This document shows, one piece after another, positions 1-10,762 of a stretch of 64,000 nucleotides of DNA. Where the stretch lies: assembly GCA_001599715.1 (NCBI GenBank), contig BCHU01000001.1, forward strand, positions 1-64,000, given 5' to 3'. Position 1 is the stretch's first letter, and each line of letters begins with the position of its first letter. The position numbers were made by a program, and so were the translations under genes. The DNA comes from Phaeotremella fagi. Taxonomy: Eukaryota; Basidiomycota; Tremellomycetes; Tremellales; Phaeotremellaceae. The notes below the pieces were generated by a model, which saw only the letters and a list, made by a program, of their open reading frames with translations, had not been told where the DNA came from and ran no database searches.

Positions 1-233
1 CAACCAGTTTGAAGGTTTGAAAATCTAGACCTAACGGACCGAATTGTTCAAGGTATTCCGCGTGTTTCTTTTCTATTCTGGAACGTTGACTAAGGTTGTT
101 AGATGAAGTAAGAAGAATGATAGTGGACCTACCGGTTCCTAACAGCCCAATGTCGTTTAGCCAAAAGTGATCTTTCTTCAGCTTCAGATTGATTTTGAGG
201 ACGTTCAGGGTCTTATTCATCAGTATGACAGCA

Positions 234-995
234 TCACCAATACATACTATACTCACTGTTATCCCAACGACTTCGTCTTGGTTGACTCTCCAAACTGATC
301 CCATGTTTATCCTGTAAATGACGTCTAGCAACTGATCGACTATTCTTCCCATCATAAGTTTTACAGCAAATTCTACAGGTATACATTTCGAAAACGCTAG
401 TATAAGTTTGAGAAAAGGTGTTCGACTTGTTGTACTGATTGAAAGGTGATTCAAAAGTGTTCGCACCGGAAGATATATTCATCGGTTTCTGGGGTGGATG
501 AAGAATGAGATAGTTGTTGACTTCGAGGATTGAGCCTGGTGGTGCAGGTAACAGTTTGGGTCCATTTTGAACATGAAGATCTTGGATAAAGAAAGATGGG
601 TCAAGTGGAATTGGGTTCGGATTGGGATGAGAGATATTGGGTGTTATTGATGATAAAGCATTGAACTCTTTGGTGGATGGTGGGAAAGTCGATCGATTTC
701 GATTTCGGCTGGTTTTGGTTTTGGTCTTAGGTTTTGTTTTTGTTGATTTAGCTTTACGACTCTTTTTACTTTCCCATTCTTCGTCCTCTTCCTCTTCTTC
801 ATCATCAATATCATCATTGTCATCGTGAACTTGGAATTTTGATATGCGACGTCTGGATCTGTTGACATCGGATTGATCGTGAGGTCTATGCTGAGAAGTG
901 ATCTCTGCAGACTGAGAGGGTACGAGTGATGGATGGTATAGCTGAGGTGGTTGGATGGGTAGTGGTGATTGAAGTGATGGTGAGTGAATTGACAT
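234..995 (-). CDS. C2H2-like zinc-finger protein, disordered N-terminus
   Basis: A single-exon 253-residue protein that is probably a nuclear DNA-binding protein. The first 200 residues are Pro/Ser/Thr-rich and low in complexity, with an acidic stretch near residues 60-75 (runs of D and E) followed by a Lys/Arg/Thr-rich basic stretch. Near the C-terminus there is one finger-like motif: C207-x2-C210, then H226-x4-H231, with an 18-residue segment containing DGKNSRS between the second Cys and the first His. The finger-to-His spacing is longer than in a classical C2H2 finger, so this is a variant. No second finger is visible. The start at 995 is the first ATG of the frame. Its target genes cannot be inferred. 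Confidence 0.7.
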   Translation of the reverse strand: MSIHSPSLQSPLPIQPPQLYHPSLVPSQSAEITSQHRPHDQSDVNRSRRRISKFQVHDDNDDIDDEEEEEDEEWESKKSRKAKSTKTKPKTKTKTSRNRNRSTFPPSTKEFNALSSITPNISHPNPNPIPLDPSFFIQDLHVQNGPKLLPAPPGSILEVNNYLILHPPQKPMNISSGANTFESPFNQYNKSNTFSQTYTSVFEMYTCRICCKTYDGKNSRSVARRHLQDKHGISLESQPRRSRWDNSEYSMYW

Positions 996-1883
996 AGCGA
1001 GCTGAACTGAAAGATGGATGTTAAGTGTGAGAAAGTAGATGTTTGATTTTGATTTGGTGCTACGATCAAATCGTGTTTACTGATTTTATGGCCGAGTTTT
1101 GATGAACAGAGAAAAAGGGAAAGAAATCGCGGATAGATTGGTGGTGTAGGAGGATGTATGTACAGGGACAGCTGTGATGCAGTGTACAGCGAGAACAATA
1201 AGAGTTAAGAGATGAAATAAAGATGAGATGGAAAGAAATGAAAAGAAATCAAACAATAAACTTGTTTACGTGGTTGTCAACCAACATGAAACACTCACAA
1301 CACAACACCAGCTAGACCACCATCAGCATCAATCAAAACACTCCCTTCCCTTCCCTTCCCTTCCTCCCTCTCACCTCCTCGCCGTCCCCTCTCACTTTTA
1401 TCCCCTATCATCTGAACCTGGACCTATTATCATTGATCGTTCCTACGTCCCTGTTGATAAACAAAATATTCATCTTTGATAAGTTACTGTACACACCCCC
1501 AAAGTCCCAAAGTGGCGACCTCTTTCTGCCACAATGCATGCATACAGTATATTCTATTCTTGCTCCGATTTACGAAATCTTAAATGAAAACTAGAAATAA
1601 CATGATCTGTCCTTCTCTTGTCTTCTAGCGTACTTCTTTCGGTCTTCCAGTGCATTCCAGGATGAACTCAGCTCATTTAAAAAATGCAATTTTTGGACTT
1701 AACATCAGTCAATAAAAGGACGCAGTCGGGTCGATTGGGCATTTCGAAGGGCCTGTCAAATTGCGTAGATAACATATTGCATTAGTTTATACGTAAAAAA
1801 GAAAGCCTTTTCGAAAACTCCTTCTTTCTTAAAACTCCAACAATCTCCACACTCAATATCAACTTATATACTCTTTGCACAGA
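996..1883. other. Intergenic interval with CT-rich microsatellite
   Basis: This divergent promoter region lies between the zinc-finger gene (-) and the first copy of the tandem duplication (+). It contains a CCCTT-type pyrimidine repeat (1342-1364). From about 1430 onward it carries sequence that reappears upstream of the second copy (2811-3210). I see no supported gene. Confidence 0.6.
1342..1364. repeat. CCCTT microsatellite
   Basis: Four tandem units of a TTCCC pentamer lie in the intergenic pyrimidine-rich stretch. The short tandem repeat is visible directly. Confidence 0.8.
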
Positions 1884-2501
1884 ATGCTAGGTTATGGTCA
1901 ACAATCAGCTAGTTCTTCCATCAAACCAATGGATTTAACCAACGTTGGAAGTAACGCCAAAGTCCTCAAGGCAGTCATCTCAGAGAACGTTAAAGTCACA
2001 GGCAAGTCTTACGACGCAAGATCCGGTCTATATTTATATTCAAATTTTTATCTTCGTCGAGGAGATTCGGTTTATTTCGGTGAAGATGAGATACGATTTC
2101 CCGATAGAACTGCGACTTTTCATATGGTAGATCCTTCCACGCAACGAACCCTCAGGTGCTTTCAAGGGCACACAACCAGGTCATCGACCAGTCAAGATAG
2201 TCGTGATCCTCGCCCATCTCCTTCTGGTCATCATCATCGCCCGTCAACTTCGACTGCTGGTCCGTCAACTTCTGTCCCTCATTTCCCATCAACTTCAACT
2301 CCTCGTCCGTCAACCTTTCGTCATCTTCGTCGCCAGTCATTTTCAACTTCTGGTGGTCCCAATGATGGTACCAGAGGTCACCCTTCTCAATACATAGAAG
2401 AGGATGCAGAGTATATGTATGGGGGACCAGCAAGAGCACAAGATATTCCTCGAAGAAAGAAAACCCAACGTCGTCGGCGGTACGACAATGACGAATTGTG
2501 A
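1884..2501 (+). CDS. Unassigned small protein, tandem copy 1
   Basis: A 205-residue single-exon protein of unknown function. The N-terminal ~100 residues look folded (alternating hydrophobics, DLTN near residue 17, then LKAV, YDARSGLYLY and GDSVYFGEDEIRF). The C-terminal half is Ser/Thr/Pro/Arg-rich and disordered, with PSTS-type repeats and a basic end. It is the paralog of the next gene: both share S-S-x-DLTN-x-G, KAV, the SG-x-YLY block and the RTL[RK]C block. I chose the ATG at 1884 because it aligns with the start of copy 2, and both follow CAGAGA/ACAGA-like leaders. No signal peptide or membrane segment is visible. It could be a secreted-free effector-like or regulatory protein, but there is no evidence for a role. 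Confidence 0.7.
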   Translation: MLGYGQQSASSSIKPMDLTNVGSNAKVLKAVISENVKVTGKSYDARSGLYLYSNFYLRRGDSVYFGEDEIRFPDRTATFHMVDPSTQRTLRCFQGHTTRSSTSQDSRDPRPSPSGHHHRPSTSTAGPSTSVPHFPSTSTPRPSTFRHLRRQSFSTSGGPNDGTRGHPSQYIEEDAEYMYGGPARAQDIPRRKKTQRRRRYDNDEL

Positions 2502-3212
2502 GGTTCAGATGAGCCATATCTTTCCAGTAATCACTAGTACGTTTGAGGCGGGGAGGAAACGCTGTGTAAACGGTAGAGTAGAAGCTTTGTTCCAGAGAGA
2601 GAGAGATTGTAAGAGGGACGATAAATTTAGGTATTGAGAAATGCATGTGTTTGAAAAAGATAAAATATCTTACCTCCCTGACTCATTGCAAAACCTGAGT
2701 GATCGAGATCTTACATTCTTGCATTGCATAACATGCATCATAACCCCACTATACAAGATTTAGGATATTCATGCCAAAGATTGAAGAGATAACTTGTTTG
2801 TACTGTAATTCATTGATCGTTCCTACATCCCTTCTGACACTGTAGACAACGCACTTGACCTGCAAAGTGGCAACCTCTAATTTACAAACTACTTGAAATG
2901 AAAACTAGAAATAATATGATCCGTCCTTCTTTCGTCTTCTAGCGCATCATCATCAGTCTCCCAGTGTCTTCTCAGATATAATCAGATGCAATTTAAGCGA
3001 CATTTGAAACACATATTTTGAACTCAGCATCATTCAATGAAAGGTTGCCGTCGGGGCTTGGGTCAATTTTTTGGAAGGGCGCTGTCTAATTGTTTAGATA
3101 ACATATTGTATTACTTTAAACATACAAAAAGAAAGATTCTTCGAACACTCCTTCTTTCTTTAACCTCAACGATCCCCATACTCAACATCAACTTACCTAC
3201 TCTTAACAGAGA

Positions 3213-3791
3213 ATGTCAGGTCGCGCTACAACAAAATCCTCTACAGTCAGGGAATTAGATTTAACCAACTATGGAACTAGAAACCAGATTTTCAAGGCGG
3301 TATTCACACAAAGACAAAGAATCGATCACAGCACTTTCGACAAAAAATCCGGCAAATATTTATACACGACCTTTTGGGTTGAACCAAATGATGTTGTTTA
3401 TTACGGTGTTGGGGAGGCGACTTTTTCCAAAGAACATGCTACGGTATATGAGGTAGATTATTATACCAAACGAACCCTCAAGTGCTCTCAGCAAGACCCA
3501 GCATTCTACCCAGATGTTGAATCAAGCTCATCAACAAGTCATTATCATGAAGCGTTTACTCCTGGTCCGTCAACTGCTGGCAGTCGTTACGATGATACCG
3601 ACAGTCTTCTCCCCACGCGTCCCAGAAATCCTGCTGCTGCAGTTGTACGATCACGCCACCGAAACATTCCTAGCGGAAACCACAGTCAACGTCATCGGAA
3701 GAGTTACGAGGAAGAGAGTGGAAGTATCAGCGACTCCATCAAAAACTCTAAAGGTGGGTCGAGTTCAGAAGACGGATACCGCGTTTGGTAG
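3213..3791 (+). CDS. Unassigned small protein, tandem copy 2
   Basis: A 192-residue single-exon paralog of the preceding gene. It keeps the N-terminal folded-looking region (DLTN, then KAV, then a KSGKYLY strand, then NDVVYYGVGEATF, then RTLKC) and replaces the PSTS-rich tail with a different Ser/Arg/His-rich one. Divergence between the copies is concentrated in the tail. The C-terminus (EDGYRVW) differs from copy 1, so the ends of the two proteins are not conserved. Promoter and 3' flank are duplicated with it. Function unknown. Confidence 0.7.
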   Translation: MSGRATTKSSTVRELDLTNYGTRNQIFKAVFTQRQRIDHSTFDKKSGKYLYTTFWVEPNDVVYYGVGEATFSKEHATVYEVDYYTKRTLKCSQQDPAFYPDVESSSSTSHYHEAFTPGPSTAGSRYDDTDSLLPTRPRNPAAAVVRSRHRNIPSGNHSQRHRKSYEEESGSISDSIKNSKGGSSSEDGYRVW

Positions 3792-4221
3792 CGTTGAGAG
3801 GAGGGTGGGAAAGAGGTGGGAACGGTAGAAACTTTGTTCGAGAGAGAATTGCCGATTGTAAGAGAGATGAGAGATATATGGTAGAGAAATGCATGTGTTT
3901 TCAGGAAATATTCTACCTTCCCAAACTCATCTTAAAACCTAAGTGATTGAGACCTTACACTCCTGCATTGCATATCGTGGAGATCATCCTCACTATACAC
4001 GACCTAAGATGTCCATGCAAAACGCTGTAGAGCTAACTTTTTTGTAGTTTAGGAACCAAGGAGAAAATAAATTCGGTGAAATCAATCAAGGCTTCTATGC
4101 ATTTTCGGGGCTTCTAGCCCCACAGTCTTCTTGAGGAAGCCCCCGACAACTTCGAGATTGAGTATCCCTCAGTCATTATCGTCTTGATTCAACAGTAAAC
4201 ATTACATTCAATCAACACAAA
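3792..4221. other. Intergenic interval
   Basis: The first ~255 bases are the duplicated 3' flank of tandem copy 2 (it ends near 4047). The remainder includes a GGGGCTTCTAGCCCC-type inverted repeat near 4108-4122. No gene is seen. Confidence 0.5.
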
Positions 4222-4671
4222 ATGGCTTCCGCACTCGGTATGAAGTTAGACTGCACCATCAAGTCGGATCGAGGTAATAGTAAAATAATGAGGACAACAG
4301 TCTTATCGAAATTCAGATTGGTCATCACCTCAGACCTCGAGGGATCGAAAGTGATTCTAAAAGGTACCGCAACAGTCTGGACAAACGCTGACGATTACAT
4401 CTTCTATCCCAAACACAGACCACCTGGTGATTTATTGAGTCGAGAAGCTCTTGGGCAAATCACTGCACCAATCGAAGCTACTGAGGAAGAAATCGGTGAA
4501 TTGCTGTTCGGCAGTACTTATCTCAGTGCGGCTTCAAATTATCGTGGACCAAAAAACTACCAATATCAGACTATTAGTACAACAGATGGTGCTGGACCCA
4601 GCGGAGTTAGAAGACGTCACACGTTCCCCTTAGATACACTTTGGGATGAAGTTACTTCAAGTGAGATGTGA
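4222..4671 (+). CDS. Unassigned small protein (possible distant relative of neighbours)
   Basis: A 149-residue single-exon protein with no recognised domain. Its middle contains an alternating hydrophobic block (FRLVITS, then ILKGTATVW, then DDYIFYPKHR). This resembles in layout the blocks in the genes at 6885 (GDVAFYPRSL), 7660 (GGIIVYPKGM) and 13950 (GGSILLPAGI): a Gly/Asp pair, three or four hydrophobics, Tyr/Leu-Pro, then a basic residue. The C-terminus is less ordered. Membership in one family is inference from this short pattern and from clustering. The coding start has a good context (CACAAAATGGC). Confidence 0.6.
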   Translation: MASALGMKLDCTIKSDRGNSKIMRTTVLSKFRLVITSDLEGSKVILKGTATVWTNADDYIFYPKHRPPGDLLSREALGQITAPIEATEEEIGELLFGSTYLSAASNYRGPKNYQYQTISTTDGAGPSGVRRRHTFPLDTLWDEVTSSEM

Positions 4672-4999
4672 AGACGTAAGAGGGTAAATAGTAGAGATAT
4701 GGAAATGGAAACGTTGTAAAGCAGTTAGTTTCTGAAGTAAATGGAATTTGTCTTCACATAGTTCTTATCAATTCCGCTTTGCCTATTCTTGTCCACCTTG
4801 AGTTGACCACTGTTGAGACCAGTATATTTGACAAGATACATTCAACATACCGCTGTTCTACATTCATTCTCTCAGAATATCAATTATGTTTCACTCTCCC
4901 TTCAAAGACCACCATCCTCTAAGCCATACTGAGTAGTCGAAGTTCAACTTTCTGACAATACACTTCAAGAGTATGATCAGTAACAACCTTTGTCAAAAC
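4672..4999. other. Intergenic interval between convergent genes
   Basis: The 328 bases between the 3' ends of two convergent genes hold no open reading frame or structured element that I can support. Confidence 0.5.
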
Positions 5000-5666
5000 T
5001 CACAAGTCGACTGGGAAGGAAGCACAGAACAAGGAACTACCCGCGAGGCCGTCGGTAATGTTGAAGGTGAGCGATTCAAATGGCTACAAGCAATATGTCA
5101 GCGCAATCAAGTATGGTAAAATGACAGTTACCCACACTCTTCAGCGTTTTAAATTCATATACGTATTTAGACGACACATCAGTCTGAATAGGGCAATCGG
5201 TGTACAAGCAAGCATTCTGTAGACTGGTTAGAGGATTTCAAATACGGGGATACACACAAAGCTTTGACCTGAGTATGGATATCGCTGAGTTGTGTTACTT
5301 GGTAAACCCGAGTCATAAGCAATTAAATTAGAACGAGGATTCTGACTGGTCGAAGGTGTTGTATAATTGATGGAGATCGTATAATTCCTTCAAATCGTCA
5401 ACGATAGCTCATATATTTTGGAATCCTACTCACTGTCCATAATCAAACTGACATGGTGAAGCCAAACTTCCATTTCCACCTGTGCAGGGAGAGATATTGA
5501 TCGATTGGACTGAACCTACAGAATTACATGAGGTGAATTCGATATCTGTGGGTGCGATGTAGAGTGCTGGTCCCATGTTATGAAGCATGGTGACGTCTAT
5601 CGGAAGACTATAAGCTAAAGTGGAAAGGAAAGAAATCCCCAGAACCGTTAATTTAGTGAGAGACAT
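5000..5666 (-). CDS. NPC2-type ML-domain sterol/lipid transfer protein
   Basis: A 175-residue secreted or vacuolar lipid-binding protein, predicted to bind sterols as NPC2 family proteins do. Exons (minus): 5434-5666, 5258-5387, 5136-5216, 5000-5083; the introns are 46, 48 and 52 nt or close to that, all GT-AG. Residues 1-20 form a signal peptide (LTVLGISFLSTLAYS). The mature part carries the six-cysteine pattern of animal-type NPC2: TSC near residue 46, INISPC, SPCQF..GQ.YTI, NACLYTDCPI, and LFCASFPV at the end. The hallmark CPI motif is intact, and several N-x-S/T sites are present. Length matches the family. The intron before NACLY uses a GTGTGT donor, the only one giving correct phase. 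The surrounding genes are unrelated. Confidence 0.85.
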
Positions 5667-6884
5667 TGTAAGTTGTGAGGGAATCGTATAGTCTGTTACT
5701 GTAGCTGGTTGAGATGTTGCTGAAGATGTTATCGATGTAAACTATCTAATCCCAAGTCGACATGATATATATTCCATATGCCAAGGATTCCCATCATCTT
5801 TAAAATACACCTCGTGATGTAGACTACAACTGTGTACTCTTCCGAAAGCATAGATCTGCATTCCTCGTGATGTATTACAATACTCACTGATTCCGCCTTG
5901 GTTCATCACCCTGAGAAAACACTATACCAAAACCGAAGTAGTCTAAGTTCCAATTCAATAGAAATTGAATTCAACGACGGAGCCTTTCGTCATATAGAAT
6001 TCTGGTCCATGTCGACTAGCCAATCTAAAAGCTGTGTTTAATTACATAGATAGTCTAAGAACTATGCATTAAAGTCTTCGTTCTTATTTTGACGCAACAG
6101 TAACAAGATGCCTTCAGATTTCCATCGCACGCTGACATTGGATTTTGTCTCAGACGAATGTTGTGCCTCTACTAAAAGCTTAAATCTAGATCCCTCATCC
6201 ACTAACGGAAATCCAGTCAAGACCATTGTGTGACTGTAGCTTTCCAACTTAACTGGAGAAGGCTAGTCCTTCGGTGCTCACAATTAGCAGGAGATTTCGA
6301 AGAAGCCGAAGATAACCATACACTTCACTCTAGCCGCGTTCGTGTGAAATTGGATGAAAACGGAGTCTAGCAACCTTTAGCATTTTGGTAAACTCGTGAC
6401 AGAAAGAACGAGAAATATCCCGAAGACCGTTCATCTGAATGGAAAGTGAACAAACGAATCGTTTGAGATCACCAACTCCTTTTCGACCTGCAACCCTTTT
6501 AAATTATCACTAAGCCTCGTTGAGCGAATGAACGGTATGACAGACTTTTCAGTTGGTCACGTTCTTAATTTTCTTCTCAACGATTCGAACTTGATTTGCA
6601 TCTGACAAAGTCGGGCTGTTCTCCGCAACCTATGCCTGTATATGTATTGCGCATGTGAATTGTCCACATATCAACAGCAGATTTCGACTATTTGTACAAC
6701 AACTTGATATCCCCTGTATATCCGCCACAGCAACAGCGATCTAAGAATAACTGACGTCAGGTGGATCTTCCTATTTCTAGCTCTATATGTCTTCCATTTA
6801 CATTACAGAGTCAAGACTCGATATCGATAACGACTAGCTATCACATTTAAGAGAAGCTAAAATACATATACCAATCTCTCAAAC
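5667..6884. other. Gene-poor interval with possible relict exons on the minus strand
   Basis: No intact gene is supported in these 1.2 kb. On the minus strand there are short open stretches with plausible composition: 6247-6062 (61 codons from an ATG, containing GSRFKLLVEAQ), about 6035-5970 after an ACACAG acceptor (FRLASRHGPEFYMTKGS), and about 5890-5745 (rich in C, H, W and Y). They do not join into one frame with good splice sites. They could be a decayed gene or chance. Confidence 0.35.
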
Positions 6885-7357
6885 ATGTCGTTTGCGAGCC
6901 TCGTCGGTCTCGTGAGTGTTGCTAAGCTCTCATCTCTGATTTGTAATAGGACCCTCGACCCTATCTAAACGTTATTTCCTCGGCTATCTTTGGTGGTAGT
7001 TTTGCTAATTCTCTCGATTGGACGCAAGAAGGTGACACCGATATCATCAAGGTGACAATATTAGAAACCGGTGTCAAAGTTCTAGTTCCAATCACGTCGA
7101 GGAAGCAAGGTATCTGGGAAGGAATGGATATTAAGGGTAATAAAGGAGATGTCGCTTTTTATCCTAGGTCTCTCAATGTTCAATGGAGAGAGGCAACAAA
7201 TCGTTTACGAATCGATGATGCGTCTCCAGCAGAGGTTGCTCGTTTGACTTGTGGGCGAAATTTCACTGTGAACCAAGATGATAAGAAGGAGTTGATTGAT
7301 GATAAATCTGGATCGGCGGATGAAGAAAACGATGTTAGGAGAGATATAAAGAAATGA
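6885..7357 (+). CDS. Unassigned small protein with 9-codon first exon
   Basis: A 144-residue protein in two exons, 6885-6911 and 6950-7357, joined in phase 0 across a 38-nt GTGAGT...AATAG intron. The start ATG is the only one that connects to the second exon. The protein begins MSFASLVGL and contains a beta-like core (IIKVTILETGVKVLVPI, then MDIKGNKGDVAFYPRSL), followed by a charged tail (DDKSGSADEEND). The GDVAFYPR block resembles those of the genes at 4222, 7660 and 13950. No signal peptide, membrane segment or known motif is present. Function unknown. Confidence 0.6.
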
Positions 7358-7659
7358 GTTAGAGTTTCATGGGATAGTTGGTTTCTGTGTTGTATGTATT
7401 CTATCTTCACTAACCAGAAACGCGATTGCAACTGGTCGAACTCACTGCGGTGGGCAATTTGTTCATCTATACTCACCATCGCACAGAAGGCGTTTACATG
7501 TTATCGGTTTTTTGCTCTACGATCGGAGTGGGGGACAATCTCAACATATCCTTTCAGCACGTTAATTGAAATAACAAACTCAGACGACGTGCTGCTGATT
7601 TTATCGCACTGAAGACCAACTACTTTAATCGTCTCTATTACATCGACTCACCCAAAATC
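7358..7659. other. Short intergenic interval
   Basis: About 300 bases between two same-strand small genes. The small open frames here overlap each other on both strands and look like chance. The promoter of the gene at 7660 must lie here. Confidence 0.4.
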
Positions 7660-8176
7660 ATGTCCAGCGTTTTGTCAAACAATCAAAACGTAAGTCAAAC
7701 CATTCCACAAAACCTTATCTGACACAGCTTCATAGCCCATTCACTACTTCTGGAAGAATCCATGTATCATCACTCTCAAATCTGCTGTATCAGAATCCAC
7801 TGAACAGGAGACTACATCGCGTCTTGAATATGAATTCGCCATTGTGACCTACACAGGATCAGTCAGATTCACTCTCAACACGTCTATTGATGAAGAACTA
7901 CCCATTGGAACGTCGTTTGTTGGTACTTATGGTGGGATAATTGTATACCCCAAAGGTATGCTCGACAACTGTGAGGTAATCACCAACCTCTTGGAAGACC
8001 TGGAGAAGGCCAACATGGATAATGAGGATATTCCTCCTGTTACTGGACATCTTTATTATACGTACGACGTCCCCGACCACGCTTTACCTTATCTCACACC
8101 TCTCATTAGTCCAAGATATTCCCAAATCACAATCGGTGATCATTTGTTTCTTTTGGATGGTCATGATGACTGGTAA
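7660..8176 (+). CDS. Unassigned small protein with 10-codon first exon
   Basis: A 156-residue protein in two exons, 7660-7689 and 7736-8176, phase 0, with a 46-nt intron (GTAAGT donor, CTGAC branch, CATAG acceptor). The upstream CACAG acceptor would hit stops in every phase, so the later acceptor is required. The core reads FAIVTYTGSVRFTL, then GTSFVGTYGGIIVYPKGM, then an acidic helix-like stretch and a Tyr/Pro-rich C-terminus ending in GHDDW. The very short first exon and the G-G-hydrophobic-YP-basic block are shared with the gene at 6885. Function unknown. Confidence 0.6.
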
Positions 8177-8576
8177 AAGGGTGGGGCAACTTGGTGAGAG
8201 CCATACGAATGATTCACGGGATATACGACACTACCTGATTAGTTACAGTATTCTGTACGATATGAAAGCCTTATTCCCGATGGTACAGTGCTGCTCGAGT
8301 TGTGGAGCGTTCTGAATTCCGAATACTCTGATAACAGTTTTGTGGAGTCATCCCGATGTCTTCCACGGCGAAATAGAGAGTGATTGCATTCGGGAAATGT
8401 TGATTCTTGAAAGCTGTGTACGTCCATAAAGGAGGTCAACATTGTTTCTGTCCTTGCGGACTTCGCACAGTATGTTGTGATCCTTTCTGCTTCAGATAAA
8501 GGTCGCTCCACGTCTTCAGGACTGCAACTCGATCTTACATTCTCTCATCACCATTCAACAATCATTCCAAGACACC
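8177..8576. other. Intergenic interval
   Basis: 400 bases leading to the first gene of the Arg/Ser/Tyr-rich array. No supported gene. The last ~50 bases are CT-rich and precede a strong start context (ACACCATGG). Confidence 0.4.
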
Positions 8577-9728
8577 ATGGGCCATCGTCATCGAAAATCT
8601 GAACACATCTATGTCAAGAAGGACCCGGTCACGGATCAATTCTGTGAGTGATTGCGATACGTGCTCACTGACAACGTAGCAGACTTCCGACGACACCCTC
8701 GTGAAAGAAAAACAGTCAGTTCTGATCACGATGGTCCTTCTCATGGTTACAAAACAACATACTACTCCGTCTCTAAAGGTGCCGACGGTTCTTCACCTTG
8801 CTGTTATCTCGTGAATCCCGATGGTGAACCAACCAGTCCGTACTCTTACGATAACAGTGATACACTGCCAGAGGTTCAGTATTATTTCGATGGCAGTAGT
8901 ACACTGCCAAAGGTTTCCGAATATGTTGAAGTATACTCCGAACCAGAGTATACTCCAAAAACAAAAACGCATACAAAGAAGAGTCCAAAGTCGAAACATC
9001 AACAACATCGCTCAGACGACTTTGATACCAGAGCTAACAAGTCTCATCGCCCCCGAAGCAAGGTTTATGATGATTATGATTATGAAGATGAAGATCGATA
9101 TAGGCGGCCAACATATGATCGAAAACATAAATCAACAGGTGAATATAGACACTCTCCCCGCTCTCACTACTATCCTCCTCGAACTCAAGATAAACACGAA
9201 TACAGTGATCCCAGAGATACACACAGAAGACGATACGAAGAAGACAGATTCAGAGCTCCATACGACGGGAGAACTAGGGAGTCTTATCGAGGTCGTCGAT
9301 CAAAGTCAGATACTTTCTCTCATCCTGGTTATCAAACTGATCCACCAAGATCTACCAGACCACCCATTATACGCTCGGTAACCCCTCCACCTAGGTTCTA
9401 CGAAACTTATTATACACGTTCAAGAAGCCCACCACGTTTCTACGAAGAGCCTCTCTACGAACGATACACCTACAAACGCTCTCGAACCGCTCCATCTGGG
9501 TTCAAAAAATTTACTTTTCATCCACCTCAACAGACCAGGGGCGATCACGTTCCTTCCCGAACTCAAAATCACGAGCCTTTGTCAAGTCAAAGTCGCGAAG
9601 GATATTTCCGACGTCTGAAGAAGAAACTGTGGGAAGCCGTCAAGCAGGAGGATAAGGAAGAAGGATGGGAAGGTCCAGTAGTTGAAGAATGGGACTCGGA
9701 CGCTGAGACTTTTGTTCCACAGAAATAA
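8577..9728 (+). CDS. Arg/Ser/Tyr/His-rich disordered protein (array member 1)
   Basis: A 371-residue low-complexity protein. Exons 8577-8643 (67 nt, ends in phase 1) and 8680-9728; the intron is 36 nt (GTGAGT...CGTAG). It begins MGHRHRKSEHIYVKKDPVTDQF. The central region is dense in Arg, Ser, Tyr, Asp and His, with a repeated VTPPPRFYET / RSPPRFYEEP element near residues 250-275. The C-terminal 50 residues are more helical and acidic (RRLKKKLWEAVKQEDKEE, then EEWDSDAETF). There are no true RS-dipeptide runs, so calling it an SR protein would overstate. Function unknown; the composition fits nucleic-acid or phase-separating scaffolds. Confidence 0.65.
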
Positions 9729-10052
9729 TGTAAATTTGGATTGAATTTGACCTTGTACGTTATCTATCTTGTAGCTTTCTGAACGGTTTATTGAAATATG
9801 TATTGCCTGATCCTTTGTTCTACGTCGAAGATATCCCTGCGTCCTGTAGAAAAGGATATATCTTTGACAAAAATCCCTCGAAGGCCAATCTTTCAAGTCG
9901 ATAGCACTCAAATTCCCGAATGTTATCCTTTCACTATTCCAACCTCCTCTTGCTTTATCATCAAGTTTGGTTGTTCTTTTCCCTATCCTTGATACCAACT
10001 TTAAGATACAACCTCACATTCAGAAGATCTGAACACTCCAGGGAGGTCATCG
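9729..10052. other. Intergenic interval with duplicated promoter element
   Basis: Positions 9911-9966 (AATTCCCGAATG, then ATCCTTTCACTATT, then CACC/CCTCTTG) align with 11049-11105 upstream of the third array gene, suggesting that the promoters were copied together with the genes. Confidence 0.6.
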
Positions 10053-10762
10053 ATGAGCCAGAGATCCAAAAATCTTTTTGAAGCAGAGGTGGGTGAGTGA
10101 TGTATGACTGGAATGACCTTTATGTGACAGCATACTGACACAATGTATCAGCTGCCTTAGAAGCGGAAGCCAGAGAAGTGATGAAAGACCCATCAGTACG
10201 CAGTTTCTCATATAAAGTATCGTATGGTCCAACCCGTAAACCTTCGATCGATGAATACAGCTCTGGAGAAGATGAAGAATACATATACATCGCCAAAAAA
10301 CCCCATCGTCGACCCTCCAGCCCGACACGAAGATCCTACAGTGAGAGAGCTGATCCAGTCTATACACACCGTCGTACGCACCATCGAACCTCTAGTCCAA
10401 CAGGAAAAGCTTACAGTGAAAAACCTGTTCCAATCTATACCACAGAAGACTTCACCGCATCCCCTCCTCAAACATCCTCACACTTCCAACACGATTCCCG
10501 CCACCATCCACACAGGGGTTACAGCTCAAGACCGAGAGAACGCTCTCTACCTCGCTGTGGTTCTTTCCCCGATCTCCGCACTCAATTTCAGAAAGATCAA
10601 TCCAAGCGCTATGGTCACGCGACTAGGTTCACAGCTAAAGATCGCAAAGCTACAGCCAACGAGGATGACGATAACTTGAGTATATACCAGGAAGAAAGTG
10701 ATAACGAAGGGACTAAGGTTTGGACTAAATTATCGGGGAAGAAACGGAGTACAGGAAGATGA
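10053..10762 (+). CDS. Arg/Ser/Tyr-rich disordered protein (array member 2)
   Basis: A 216-residue protein in exons 10053-10092 (40 nt, phase 1) and 10152-10762. The GTGAGT donor at 10093 gives the in-frame join EVAALEAEA; the GTGGGT site four bases earlier does not keep frame. The first exon encodes MSQRSKNLFEAEV. The body contains two tandem copies of a short motif, RSYSERADPVYTH and KAYSEKPVPIYTT, also found once in the next gene (RTYSRRGDPVYST). It ends NEGTKVWTKLSGKKRSTGR. There is no known domain. The shared motif, shared intron phase and duplicated promoter link it to its downstream neighbour. Confidence 0.65.

Larger units (their letters stand above)
1430..4047 (+). repeat. Tandem duplication of a gene with its flanks (two ~1.3 kb units)
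   Basis: Unit 1 (about 1430-2800) and unit 2 (about 2811-4047) align over promoter, coding region and 3' flank. Matching blocks include 1431-1455 with 2811-2835 (CATTGATCGTTCCTAC), about 1580-1632 with 2895-2945 (GAAAACTAGAAATAA), 1722-1832 with 3047-3160 (both containing AGATAACATATTG and ending CTCCTTCTTTCTT), and 2672-2800 with 3912-4047. The flanks are at least as well conserved as the coding regions, which points to a fairly recent duplication with relaxed or diversifying selection on the proteins. Confidence 0.85.
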
